Of a stretch of DNA of 38,620 nt, positions 26,554-37,483 are shown piece after piece. Every line of letters begins with the position of its first letter. Within the stretch, counting starts at the first letter, position 1. The notes under the pieces are model-generated. The model was not told the DNA's origin. It made no database searches and saw only the letters and a list, made by a program, of their open reading frames with translations. The position numbers and the translations under genes were made by a program. Source of the stretch: Anaerolineaceae bacterium (lineage in GTDB: Bacteria > Chloroflexota > Anaerolineae > Anaerolineales > Villigracilaceae). The DNA lies in NCBI GenBank assembly GCA_009885525.1, contig VFKN01000147.1, positions 1 to 38,620 of the forward strand, in the 5' to 3' direction.

Positions 26554-27711
26554 TTCAATACCTTGTTTCGTTTTCTCTTTCCCCCGTGACCTCATCACAT
26601 CCAGCACGCGCGGCATGATATCGGTGTAGAGTTTATACCAAAGTTTATTTGGAGCAAAATCATACGCGCCGAGCGTGCGGATCACTTCTCCACTCAAGCC
26701 TTCTTTAAAGCGATACACGCCCCACATTGAATCGCTTTCATCGAAGACATCGGGCGCGCCCCAAAGATCGTAGGCGGCACAACCATTTGCTTTGGCGCGT
26801 TTGATCGCATCCCATTGCAAAAGATAGGTGGGCATTTTTTCACGGTGCGCGTTGCGCGACATACCGTAAACGTAATAGGCGCGTCCGGCGAACATGAAGA
26901 GGAAAATGGCGGCGACGGGTTCGCCATCCACTTCAGCAATGAGAGGAATAGCCGAGGGTAATTGGTAATTGGTAATTAGGGATTGAGGATTGGGCGCGAA
27001 GGTTTTCCACACTGTCATATAATAATTTTCGTCGCGGATAACAAAGCCGTCACGAACGGAAGTCTCCGCGTACATTTTGTACAGCGCGGGTAAATCTTCG
27101 AGCGTCCCCACGCGCACGGTGACGCCCTTCTTTTCCGCCAGGCGGATGTTGTAGCGCGTCTTCGATTTCATGCGCATGATCATTTCTTCTTCGGTGGCGG
27201 AAAGATTGATGAGGACGGTGTTTTTGAATTGAATCTGCTCAGATGAAAATTTCCATCCGCGGCGATCAAGTTCTCCAAGCACTGCATGGCGCGGACTTAA
27301 GTCCGCGTTACTTTCAGGCACACCGCGCCCCAGCACAACATCCGGATCAATTTTCAAAAAGATCGCGCCTTGTTTTTTAGCGAAGGATTGCAGGTCGTTC
27401 AGCACACGCGTCCGCAGGAATTCATTAGACCAATCCAGCAGCGGACCTTTGGGACTGTATAAAATGCACAAACGCGCGACAAGTCCGCGGCTGAGGATTT
27501 GACGTTTCAAGATCAAAGCAGACGCAACGATTGGAGAGTGGAAAGTGGAAAGTGATTCTATATTACTTTCCACTTTCCACTTTCCATCCTCCGTCCAGAC
27601 AGCATAATACGGAATCCAACCATACTTCGCCTTGACCTGTCCCCACTCATAGGTTTGCAGGAAGTGCGGGCTGGGAAGTTTCGAAATTAATTCATTCCAT
27701 AAATTAGACAT
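26545..27711 (-). CDS. FemAB/FemX-type aminoacyltransferase (peptidoglycan bridge family), copy 1
   Basis: FLQTYEWGQVKAKYGW, MKSKTRYNIRLAEKKGVTVR, YVYGMSRNAHREKMPTYLLQWDAIKRAKANGCAAYDLWGAPD. Confidence 0.9.
   Translation of the reverse strand: MSNLWNELISKLPSPHFLQTYEWGQVKAKYGWIPYYAVWTEDGKWKVESNIESLSTFHSPIVASALILKRQILSRGLVARLCILYSPKGPLLDWSNEFLRTRVLNDLQSFAKKQGAIFLKIDPDVVLGRGVPESNADLSPRHAVLGELDRRGWKFSSEQIQFKNTVLINLSATEEEMIMRMKSKTRYNIRLAEKKGVTVRVGTLEDLPALYKMYAETSVRDGFVIRDENYYMTVWKTFAPNPQSLITNYQLPSAIPLIAEVDGEPVAAIFLFMFAGRAYYVYGMSRNAHREKMPTYLLQWDAIKRAKANGCAAYDLWGAPDVFDESDSMWGVYRFKEGLSGEVIRTLGAYDFAPNKLWYKLYTDIMPRVLDVMRSRGKEKTKQGIEGN
26957..26991. repeat. Heptamer array inside FemX copy 1
   Basis: GGTAATT GGTAATT GGTAATT AGGGATT GAGGATT (exact 7-nt phasing). 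Confidence 0.85.
27290..27307. repeat. Perfect 18-bp TTAA-centred palindrome inside FemX copy 1
   Basis: CGCGGACTTAAGTCCGCG. Confidence 0.8.
27537..27581. repeat. 17-bp-arm inverted heptamer repeat inside FemX copy 1
   Basis: AGTGGAAAGTGGAAAGT-N11-ACTTTCCACTTTCCACT. Confidence 0.9.
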
Positions 27712-27713
27712 GA

Positions 27714-28229
27714 TTACTGAAGGTCTCTCTGCCGGGCTGCCAATATCCACTCAGCAATGACTTGGTCATGACCGCCTTTTGTAAGATAAGACGGAACATC
27801 TTTCCATGCAAAATATTGCGCAGCGCTGGATTCATTATTAATGCGCAGCTCGCCTGAAATGGATTTTGCCTTATATACGAACGTGACGCCATTTCCGCGC
27901 GGGTCATCTGAAAAATAATAAACTTGAAAAAACTCAATGTCATCCACTACAAGATTGGTCTCTTCGAAAACTTCACGTCTTGCCGCGTCCATCGGGTTTT
28001 CATCTGCTTCGACATAACCCGCAGGCAGCATCCAACTTCCCTTCCACGGTTCGTAGCTTCTTTGTAGAAGCAATAGTTTATTATCATTTTCTATAACGAC
28101 AGCCGCGCCTACTTTTAATTGAGCATAGTACACCCAGCCGCAAACCGTACAAACTTCACGCTCACGCTGATCGAGGTGTTTAATTTCAAGTACCTGCCCG
28201 CATTGAAAACAATAATGTGAGTTCATCAT
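27714..28229 (-). CDS. Nudix hydrolase with N-terminal zinc ribbon
   Basis: CFQCGQVLE...CTVCGW; GYVEADENPMDAARREVFEETNLVV (Nudix box). Confidence 0.9.
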   Translation of the reverse strand: MMNSHYCFQCGQVLEIKHLDQREREVCTVCGWVYYAQLKVGAAVVIENDNKLLLLQRSYEPWKGSWMLPAGYVEADENPMDAARREVFEETNLVVDDIEFFQVYYFSDDPRGNGVTFVYKAKSISGELRINNESSAAQYFAWKDVPSYLTKGGHDQVIAEWILAARQRDLQ

Positions 28230-29218
28230 TAGCGACCCTTCATAAAATGCAAATAAGCCCAATACAACAGCGGACTATAGACTCTGTCCAATGCCTGCGC
28301 AGCGCGTTTGACTTCGCCGCCAAATCCGCGTTTGAAGCGGTAAACGCCCCAGAGTCCATCGTGACGTGATTCAAACTCCGCCTCAAGTTTTTCTTCGTTT
28401 TCGTCGGGAACTCCCCACAGGTCGTATTCTTCACAGCCGCGCGCTTTTGCCCAGCAGATGGCTTCCCACTGTAAAAGATAAGTGGGCATACGGTTACGTT
28501 CCTCGTCATTGGATGCGCCATAAACATACCACGCGCGTTTCCCATTTGCAAAGACCATTAGTGACGCAAGCGGCTTGCCTTCATACTCGGCAACCAGCAG
28601 TTCGCATGTCCCTTTGGGATGAAATAATTCATAGGCGCGTTGATAATATTCGGATGAATGCACGCCGAAGTTATCGCGCCCACCGGTAACGGTCATCATT
28701 TCGTGGAAGGATTTAATATCATCCCATGCGCGGACGGTGATTCCTTTTTTCTCAGCGAGGCGCGTGTTGTAACGGCACTTCGGTTTCATCTTTGCGAGAA
28801 TAGATTCTTCGCTGCCGCGAATATCAATGACAACGGTGCGCGGAGGTTGGATATTATGAGGGGAAAGGATGAACGCTTCGCGTGAAGGATGAAGGATGAA
28901 TTCAGTATCCCAAACATCAAGTTCAATTTTCAAGAAGACGGCGTGATTCTTTTTGCAAATCGAATCAACTTCCTTCCAAAACTGATCACTGACCACTGAC
29001 CACTGACCACTGAATATCGGCTTCGGCATATACCCAACCGTAAATCCAAGCGGAAGTTTGCGGAATAAAATTTGCGCGCCAACATCACCGGCAATAATGC
29101 GAACAGGCTTCCACCCAAATGTGGATTTTAATTCGCCCCACTCACCCATTTGAAGTAAATGCGCGTCAGGATGATTTGCTAAAAATTGATTCCAATCGGT
29201 GAGGGAGACTTCAGGCAT
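28229..29218 (-). CDS. FemAB/FemX-type aminoacyltransferase, copy 2
   Basis: LLQMGEWGELKSTFGWKPVRI, MKPKCRYNTRLAEKKGITVRAW, YVYGASNDEERNRMPTYLLQWEAICWAKARGCEEYDLWGVPD. Confidence 0.9.
   Translation of the reverse strand: MPEVSLTDWNQFLANHPDAHLLQMGEWGELKSTFGWKPVRIIAGDVGAQILFRKLPLGFTVGYMPKPIFSGQWSVVSDQFWKEVDSICKKNHAVFLKIELDVWDTEFILHPSREAFILSPHNIQPPRTVVIDIRGSEESILAKMKPKCRYNTRLAEKKGITVRAWDDIKSFHEMMTVTGGRDNFGVHSSEYYQRAYELFHPKGTCELLVAEYEGKPLASLMVFANGKRAWYVYGASNDEERNRMPTYLLQWEAICWAKARGCEEYDLWGVPDENEEKLEAEFESRHDGLWGVYRFKRGFGGEVKRAAQALDRVYSPLLYWAYLHFMKGR
28865..28898. repeat. AAGGATG heptamer repeats inside FemX copy 2
   Basis: AAGGATG-N13-AAGGATG AAGGATG; same unit as 7092-7126. Confidence 0.75.
28981..29015. 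repeat. ACTGACC heptamer array inside FemX copy 2
   Basis: ACTGATC ACTGACC ACTGACC ACTGACC ACTGAAT. Confidence 0.85.
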
Positions 29219-29222
29219 AAAG

Positions 29223-31091
<1,869 letters not shown>

Positions 31092-31116
31092 GGGGGGAAA
31101 GGATGAAAAGGAAAAT

Positions 31117-31203
31117 GTAAACAAGTACACAAGTATACATGTCTACGTGTTACGTGTTTACGTGTGTACCTGTGTACCTGTGTACCTGTTTACCTATCTA
31201 CGT
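31117..31203. repeat. Octamer tandem array, copy 3 (11 units)
   Basis: GTAAACAA GTACACAA GTATACAT GTCTACGT GTTACGT GTTTACGT GTGTACCT GTGTACCT GTGTACCT GTTTACCT ATCTACGT. Confidence 0.9.
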
Positions 31204-32119
31204 TCTTCATTTCTTCCACTGCTTCCTTCACACCATCAGCCAATGTGACTTGTGGTTTGAAGCCGAGCGTATCCATGATTTTTTTGGGTGTGCCGATGGA
31301 ACGATAGATGTCGCCCGCGCGCGGTTCAGCGTGGATATGTTTTGGGGCGTTCGGGAAAATTTCGTAGAGAATATCGAGCAGGTCAAGTAAGCGCGTTTCA
31401 ACGCCGGTGCAGACATTGAATATTTGACCGGGCGCGGCGGGATGTTGGGATGCGATCAAATTCGCCTGCACCACATCGCGCACGTTGACCAGGTCGCGGG
31501 TTTGTCCGCCATCGCCATAAACGGTTATAGGTTTGTTATCCAACATGCGGCGGATAAAAATCGGGACTGCCGCGGCATACATCGAGTCGGGGCGCTGACG
31601 CGGACCGTAGACATTGAAGTAGCGTAGCGCAGCAACTTCCAATCCAAATGAATGGGTGTAAAGGTTTGCATACATTTCATCCACGCGTTTGGAGGTGGCG
31701 TAGGGAGATAATTGTTTAAGCGGAGTATCTTCCACCAGCGGCATGGCAGTTGAATCGCCATACACCGCCGCGCTGGAAGCGATGACCACGCGCTTTACAT
31801 TTGCTTTTCTTGCGGCTTCAAAAAGAATGGATGTGCCGGTAATGTTGACATCAAAACATTCCTGCGGCTTTTCCATTGATTCGGGCACGGAGACGAACGC
31901 GGCTTCGTGGAAGATGATATCCACGCCGCTGACTGCTTCCTTTACTTTTTCAGCATCGCGCAGATCGCCTTCGATAATTCTGACATCCAAGCCCTGCAAA
32001 TTTTCGCGTTTGCCCGAAGAGAAATTATCCAGAACACGAACATCCGCGCCTTGCTGAAGCAAAGTGATTGCAATGTGTGAACCGATGAAACCGGCGCCGC
32101 CTGTGATTAAATATTTCAT
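31190..32119 (-). CDS. NAD-dependent epimerase/dehydratase (UDP-glucose 4-epimerase-like)
   Basis: MKYLITGGAGFIGSHIAITLLQQG; YATSKRVDEMYA; ALRYFNVYGPRQRPDS. Confidence 0.92.
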   Translation of the reverse strand: MKYLITGGAGFIGSHIAITLLQQGADVRVLDNFSSGKRENLQGLDVRIIEGDLRDAEKVKEAVSGVDIIFHEAAFVSVPESMEKPQECFDVNITGTSILFEAARKANVKRVVIASSAAVYGDSTAMPLVEDTPLKQLSPYATSKRVDEMYANLYTHSFGLEVAALRYFNVYGPRQRPDSMYAAAVPIFIRRMLDNKPITVYGDGGQTRDLVNVRDVVQANLIASQHPAAPGQIFNVCTGVETRLLDLLDILYEIFPNAPKHIHAEPRAGDIYRSIGTPKKIMDTLGFKPQVTLADGVKEAVEEMKNVDR

Positions 32120-32183
32120 TTTATTTTCTCCAAAGATGTATCAAAGTTAACTCAGGGAATCAAGATTGAGTGCGTCAGGTGAT

Positions 32184-33650
32184 CTATCTGCCTGTCCTTC
32201 TTAAGACTGTGCCAATCGTACGCAGGACAATGTTAAAGTCCATGTTGAGTGTGCGGTGTTTGATGTAATAAAGATCATATTCGAGTTTCACGGCTGTTTC
32301 TTTTATGGTGGAGACATAGCCATAATTAATTTGCGCCCAACCCGTGAGACCGGGTTTGACGAGTAAACGCGCGCGATAAAAGGGAATTTGTTTCTGAAAT
32401 TGCGCCACGAGTTCGGGGCGTTCGGCGCGCGGACCAACCAGACTCATTTCGCCGGTGAACACGCCGACAAATTGCGGTACTTCATCGATGCGGGTCTTGC
32501 GCAGGAAATTTCCCACACGTGTCACACGCGGATCATTCTCTTCGGCGGGTTTGGCTTCGCCATCTGCTTCGGCATTCTGATACATCGAGCGGAATTTGTA
32601 AATTCTGAATATCCGCCCGCCTTTGCCCAGTCTTTCCTGTGAATAGAAAATTGGAAAACCACTTTCCAATGCAATCGCGAGCGCAACAATTGGGAAGATC
32701 AGCACAAAGATCAACGAACCGAGCAACCCGCCGATAATGTCCATAAGGCGTTTGAACAATTCATACATGCCACTCACGCGGACTTGATCTACAAACGAGC
32801 GGATGACCCAATCCGATTCGAGGTGTTCGACCGGTACGCGCTGAGTCATCTCTTCGTACATGATCGGCATACGCGTTACTTCGATGCCGCTTTCCTGTGT
32901 ATCCAAAATAGTCTGAAAGGTCTCGCCCTTCATCTCGCCATTGATGGCAACAACAATATCCGAGACGTTATATTCTTCAATGGTCTCAAGTAGTTTTTTA
33001 GTTGTGCCCAACACGGCAAAGCCCTGATAAGACTTGCCCAGCTTCCTTATATCGTCATCAATAAATCCGAGTAGCAGAAACGGGGGCGGATTGAGTTTGC
33101 GGTAAATATCCGCAAGCGAATGGCCAGCCTTGCCCGCGCCTATGATCAATATACGGCGCATTAATCCTGATGAGGTGTAGATTCTAATGTAGATGGCGCG
33201 CCAGACCAGCGTCAGGATCGAGGCGATGACAAGAAATGCGCCGACGCCGATACGCGGAAGTGAATTGGGGTCTTGATTAAACGTGAAGAGCAGGGAATAT
33301 CCGAGCAAGCCAACGATCGGCGCAACCGCAATTCCGCGCAGGGTTTTCCTCCAACTGGCGGCGGCATGCGGCTCATACGAATCAACCAGCAATAAAAGCC
33401 AGATCAAAGGCAGAAGATAAAACCAATAGGGCGTCTTGATATCCAGAAATTTTTCAGCAAGGGCTTCCGCGCGGACTTTGGGAAAACCCCTCTCGATCAG
33501 CCGCGCGACCTCACGATATAAAGATAATTCATACCAAATATATAACGCCAGTCCCATCGCAGCCGCTGAGGCGATCAGATCGCCGATAATCAGAATAGTG
33601 CGTTGTTCGCTGGGTCGTAATCGTAGGGAAGGTTTTGAAATATCAGCCAT
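32184..33650 (-). CDS. Polyprenyl glycosylphosphotransferase (exopolysaccharide initiation)
   Basis: [92 protein letters not shown]. Confidence 0.93.
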   Translation of the reverse strand: MADISKPSLRLRPSEQRTILIIGDLIASAAAMGLALYIWYELSLYREVARLIERGFPKVRAEALAEKFLDIKTPYWFYLLPLIWLLLLVDSYEPHAAASWRKTLRGIAVAPIVGLLGYSLLFTFNQDPNSLPRIGVGAFLVIASILTLVWRAIYIRIYTSSGLMRRILIIGAGKAGHSLADIYRKLNPPPFLLLGFIDDDIRKLGKSYQGFAVLGTTKKLLETIEEYNVSDIVVAINGEMKGETFQTILDTQESGIEVTRMPIMYEEMTQRVPVEHLESDWVIRSFVDQVRVSGMYELFKRLMDIIGGLLGSLIFVLIFPIVALAIALESGFPIFYSQERLGKGGRIFRIYKFRSMYQNAEADGEAKPAEENDPRVTRVGNFLRKTRIDEVPQFVGVFTGEMSLVGPRAERPELVAQFQKQIPFYRARLLVKPGLTGWAQINYGYVSTIKETAVKLEYDLYYIKHRTLNMDFNIVLRTIGTVLRRTGR

Positions 33651-34653
33651 GTTTCTCAGCCGAGAATAAGCTCGCAATACTGCTCCACAAAAAACCCGCG
33701 CCCCAAGAGATATGCATGGTTGAAATCGCAAGCGGCAACCCGACAATCAGGAAACCATTTCGTTTTTCGATTGCAAGTTTCAAACCAGCCAGCCCGAGCG
33801 CGGAGAAATAGAAAATCAATTGGGCGGCAAGTAAAACACGCCCCAACCCAATAAATAAGGATAACACAATAAATACAAACAGGCTTAATACAAATAGCGG
33901 AGGTAACGCCTGCCGCCAGCGCAGTGTGTGCGGATAGCGTTTGAGCATTTTGAGTTTCCAAAAACCATAACGCCAATATTGATCGGCTAATTTTTTCAAT
34001 GTGCTGCGTGAAAAATAAACCGAGCGAATGGATGGATCCAGCCAAACTTTACCACCCGATTCGCGCACACGGGTATTGAACTCGTAATCTTCGTTTGCCA
34101 GCAAAGTTTCGTCGAACATGCCAATCTTGTCGAGCAACGTGCGGCGGAACGATCCAAATGGGACGGTATCCACGGCGGATTCTTTTGCGTTGAGCCGATA
34201 CATCGCGTCGCCTACGCCCATCGGGTGGGCTGCCGCGAACGAGATGGATTCGGCGACCCAGGTATTTGCGCCCGCGCGGATATCCCACACGCCGCCGATA
34301 TTCGCGCCCTTGTTTGCTTCGTGGGCAGTGACGCAGCGTTGCACGTATTCCGGAATCGGCATCGAATGCGCATCGAGGCGGACGATAATTTCTCCGCGCG
34401 AATTTTTAATCGCCTGATTCAGCGCCGCGGGAATCGTCCGCACGCTATTTTCCACCACGCGCACGGATAAATCCGCGTGCTCGGATTGGAACGCGGAGAT
34501 GACCGCGCGCGTTTTATCAGTGGACATGCCATCCGAAATGACAAGTTCCATTTGCGCGCGCGGATAGGTCTGCGCGAGGATGGCATCGAGCAGGTGGCGA
34601 ATGGTCGCTTCTTCGTTATAACAAGGGACAATGATCGAGATAAAAGGCGGCAT
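33643..34653 (-). CDS. Family 2 glycosyltransferase
   Basis: ISIIVPCYNEEATIRHLLDAIL; VISDGMSTDKTR; NEDYEFNTRVRESGG. Confidence 0.92.
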   Translation of the reverse strand: MPPFISIIVPCYNEEATIRHLLDAILAQTYPRAQMELVISDGMSTDKTRAVISAFQSEHADLSVRVVENSVRTIPAALNQAIKNSRGEIIVRLDAHSMPIPEYVQRCVTAHEANKGANIGGVWDIRAGANTWVAESISFAAAHPMGVGDAMYRLNAKESAVDTVPFGSFRRTLLDKIGMFDETLLANEDYEFNTRVRESGGKVWLDPSIRSVYFSRSTLKKLADQYWRYGFWKLKMLKRYPHTLRWRQALPPLFVLSLFVFIVLSLFIGLGRVLLAAQLIFYFSALGLAGLKLAIEKRNGFLIVGLPLAISTMHISWGAGFLWSSIASLFSAEKHG

Positions 34654-34677
34654 GGATTTTACAAAGTGACAGTCACC

Positions 34678-36105
34678 TTAAAGGTGACTGTTATTTTTAT
34701 TATAAGGGAAAAACACCTCAAAAGTTGTCCCCTCGCCTAACTTGCTGCGGACGCTAATTCTGCCGCCGTGCGCCTGCACAATTTCGTGCGCAATGGCAAG
34801 TCCCAGCCCCGCGCCGTGTTTCTCTCCGCCTTTGCGGGCAGGGTCGGCTTGATAGAAGCGGTCAAAGATGTGCGCCTGCGCCTCGGGTGAAATCCCCGCG
34901 CCGGTGTCTGTAACGGAGATGAGCATAATTTTGGAGTCCATCAGTTTACTGATGGACTTGTCAGGCAGCAAGCTGCCTGACTCCAGAGTTTGAGCGCGAA
35001 GCGTAATCAAACCGCCGTTAGGAGTGAACTTGAGCGCGTTGTCCACCAGGTTGGTGAAGACTTGCGCGAGACGGTCACCATCGGCGGTGAGTTTCGGCAG
35101 GTTTGAATCTGCGTCCACTTTGATTTGCACGCCCGCTTTTTGCGATTGCGGGGTGAACTTTTCAGCGATCACATTTAACAACGCGGGGATTTGCACCGAA
35201 GACATTGTAATATCCGCTGTGCCGGCGTCGAGTTTGGCGAGGTCGAGCAGATCGAGCACCATGCGATGCATGCGCGCGGACTCGTCGTAGATGACTTGCG
35301 CGGCTTGCTGGCGCGCTGCGTCTGTATCCGCGGTGCTGTCCAAAATCGCTTGCGCGAATCCTTGAATGGAGGTGAGCGGCGTTTTCAATTCGTGCGAGAC
35401 ATTCGCGACAAACTCCCGCTGTGATTTTTGACTCGCCTGCGCGCGCGCGACCATCGAGTTAAAAGCGCGCGTCAATTCTTTGACCTCGTGCGGACCTTGC
35501 GCGCCGATAAGTTTTTCCTCCACCGCTAAATTTTCACGTGCGGCAGCGACAACTTTTTGCAGCGGGTCTGCGATCCAGCGCGCGACGAAGAAGGCGACCA
35601 CAAGCGAGAGCAGCAGCGCGACAACTCCGCTTTGCAGGATGATGGGCAGGAAATCATCGGTAAAAATATTTGCGATGGAAATACGCGGACGTGGCGAAGC
35701 GACCAGGAGGTAAGTCTTGTCCGGAAGTTTTTGAAGCGAGTATAGCCACGTCACGCCGCTTTCATCACGCACAAACGGAATGCGCGCAAAGAATCTTTTT
35801 TGCGGGAACGGCAGCGCGGACTGTTTACCCGATTGTGTATCGAAAATGACTTGTCCATCTTTTGTATACAACAATACGCGGACATCAAATGTACGCGTGG
35901 CATTTTCGGCAACCACTGAAATCGACTGCGAGCCATTACCTGTCATCACAACCGATTCAACGGCTTTCAGGCGTTGAATGGTTTGACGATACAACAATGG
36001 ATTACGTAAAAGATATATAAATAGAACCAGCGCCACAATGCTTAACGCTGTGGTGATGACAAGGGCGTAACTTAACCAGAGACGGGAACGGAGGGAGGTG
36101 AACAT
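34678..36105 (-). CDS. Sensor histidine kinase (HAMP-HisKA-HATPase)
   Basis: FVANVSHELKTPLTSIQGFAQAI; NLVDNALKFTPNGG; DTGAGISPEAQAHIFDRFYQ; GAGLGLAIAHEIVQAHGG. Confidence 0.95.
   Translation of the reverse strand: MFTSLRSRLWLSYALVITTALSIVALVLFIYLLRNPLLYRQTIQRLKAVESVVMTGNGSQSISVVAENATRTFDVRVLLYTKDGQVIFDTQSGKQSALPFPQKRFFARIPFVRDESGVTWLYSLQKLPDKTYLLVASPRPRISIANIFTDDFLPIILQSGVVALLLSLVVAFFVARWIADPLQKVVAAARENLAVEEKLIGAQGPHEVKELTRAFNSMVARAQASQKSQREFVANVSHELKTPLTSIQGFAQAILDSTADTDAARQQAAQVIYDESARMHRMVLDLLDLAKLDAGTADITMSSVQIPALLNVIAEKFTPQSQKAGVQIKVDADSNLPKLTADGDRLAQVFTNLVDNALKFTPNGGLITLRAQTLESGSLLPDKSISKLMDSKIMLISVTDTGAGISPEAQAHIFDRFYQADPARKGGEKHGAGLGLAIAHEIVQAHGGRISVRSKLGEGTTFEVFFPYNKNNSHL
34933..34985. 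repeat. ~52-nt double-palindrome element inserted in-frame in the HATPase domain
   Basis: GGAGT-[CCATCAGT-TT-ACTGATGG]-ACTTG-[TCAGGCAGC-AA-GCTGCCTGA]-CTCCAG. Confidence 0.85.
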
Positions 36106-36114
36106 GGGGAAAAT

Positions 36115-36195
36115 GTCACTGCGAGGAACGAAGCAGTCTCCTGTGATGCGAGATTGCTTCGGGCAAAGAACAAGAGCGCCCTCGCAAAGACAGTA
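36115..36195. repeat. Small inverted-repeat element between response regulator and kinase
   Basis: GTCACTGCGAGG...CCTCGCAAAGAC imperfect ends; internal CGAAGCAGTCTC / GAGATTGCTTCG. Confidence 0.65.
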
Positions 36196-36876
36196 TCATG
36201 CGATCAACTTGTATCCAACCCCGGTAACGGTTTCGATCTTAACATTGGAGCCTTCGAGTTTTTTGCGAAGGTGCGCAATATGGACATCCACCGTGCGAGT
36301 TTGGCCGTAGAAGTCAAATCCCCAGGCGAGTTGGAGCAATTGCTCGCGGGTGAATACTCGGCCGGAATGTTCTGCGAGCGTAAGCAGCAAATCGAATTCC
36401 TGAGTCCGCAACTCGAGGACGCGTGACGCGAGATGCACTTCACGCGCGGCGGGATCGATCATCAAGTCGCCGCGATGAATCGGCTTGGGATCTGAGTCCT
36501 TCGTTTTTTCACTGCGACGCAAAATGGCTTTGGCGCGCGCGGTCAACTCACGCGGATTAAACGGCTTGGTCAGGTAATCATCCGCGCCGAGTTCGAGACC
36601 GAGAATTTTATCGATATCCTCATCACGCGCGGTCAGCATGATGATGGGAGTCTGGTCGCCGTCCGCGCGGAGTTTGCGGCAGACCTCGAAACCATCCAGT
36701 TTGGGAAGCATCACATCCAGCACGATCAGCGCGGGGCGATGCTTTGCGACCGCCTCCAACGCGGATTCGCCATCGCCCGCTTCCTGTATGCGAAATCCCT
36801 CGCGCTCAAAATACATGCGCGCGAGTTGAATAATGGAAGGTTCGTCGTCAACAAGGAGGATGAGTTCGGAGGACAT
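36196..36876 (-). CDS. OmpR/PhoB-family response regulator
   Basis: ILLVDDEPSIIQLARMYFEREGF, LIVLDVMLPKLDG, GADDYLTKPFNPREL; winged-helix RTVDVHIAHLRKKLE. Confidence 0.95.
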   Translation of the reverse strand: MSSELILLVDDEPSIIQLARMYFEREGFRIQEAGDGESALEAVAKHRPALIVLDVMLPKLDGFEVCRKLRADGDQTPIIMLTARDEDIDKILGLELGADDYLTKPFNPRELTARAKAILRRSEKTKDSDPKPIHRGDLMIDPAAREVHLASRVLELRTQEFDLLLTLAEHSGRVFTREQLLQLAWGFDFYGQTRTVDVHIAHLRKKLEGSNVKIETVTGVGYKLIA

Positions 36877-36895
36877 AAAGCCTAAAGACTTTTTG

Positions 36896-36962
36896 CCACA
36901 GAGATCACGGAGAGCACAGAGAAAGCCTTAAAAAATCTCCGTGACCTTTGTGCTCTCTGTGG
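36896..36962. repeat. CCACAGAG-type imperfect inverted repeat
   Basis: CCACAGAGATCACGGAGAGCACAGAG ... TCTCCGTGACCTTTGTGCTCTCTGTGG. Confidence 0.7.
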
Positions 36963-36973
36963 TGGAATTTTTT

Positions 36974-37357
36974 TTACCCAATCAAAGCAACGGCTTCGAT
37001 TTCAACCGATGCGCCTTTGGGAAGTCCGGCTACTGCGACGGTGCTGCGTGCAGGCGGATTTTCGCCGAAGAATTCAGCGTAGATGGAATTCATTTTGGGG
37101 AAATCGCCCATGTCTTTAAGGAAGACAGTGGTTTTGACCACATTTGAAATACTGGAACCAGCGGCTTCGAGCACGGCGCTTAAATTGGTCAGCACCTGAC
37201 GGGTCTGCTCTTCCACGCCGCCTTCAATCAACTCACCCGTGGCAGGAATTAGCCCGATCTGCCCGGCTGTGTAGATCATGGCCTCGGTGGCAATGGCTTG
37301 CGAGTAGGGTCCGATCGCCTTGGGTGCTTTGTCTGTTTGAATGACTTTCTTTTTCAT
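36974..37357 (-). CDS. ridA: RidA family protein (enamine/imine deaminase)
   Basis: KAPKAIGPYSQAIATEAMIYTAGQIGLIP...ARSTVAVAGLPKGASVEIEAVALIG. Confidence 0.93.
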   Translation of the reverse strand: MKKKVIQTDKAPKAIGPYSQAIATEAMIYTAGQIGLIPATGELIEGGVEEQTRQVLTNLSAVLEAAGSSISNVVKTTVFLKDMGDFPKMNSIYAEFFGENPPARSTVAVAGLPKGASVEIEAVALIG

Positions 37358-37483
37358 AACTTACCTCTCTGGAAATGATTTGAGAACCGAGTATACAACC
37401 TTTGGGAAAATGGTTCAATGGTTTTGGAAGCAAAAGACCTCCGAGGTTTTGCACGCAGCGCCTCGGAGGTCTGAAAACATCAC

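Noticed and set aside
28565-28577. GCAAGCGGCTTGC palindrome in FemX copy 2 as another inserted element
   Set aside because: It encodes part of a motif (EGKPLAS) shared with copy 1 (DGEPVAA), so it is better explained as ordinary coding sequence.
31117-31203. Possible CRISPR array
   Set aside because: Period is 8 nt with no spacers; it is a short tandem repeat, not repeat-spacer structure.
36115-36195. Small RNA gene between response regulator and kinase
   Set aside because: Fits a common small inverted-repeat element; no promoter or terminator evidence for an RNA gene.
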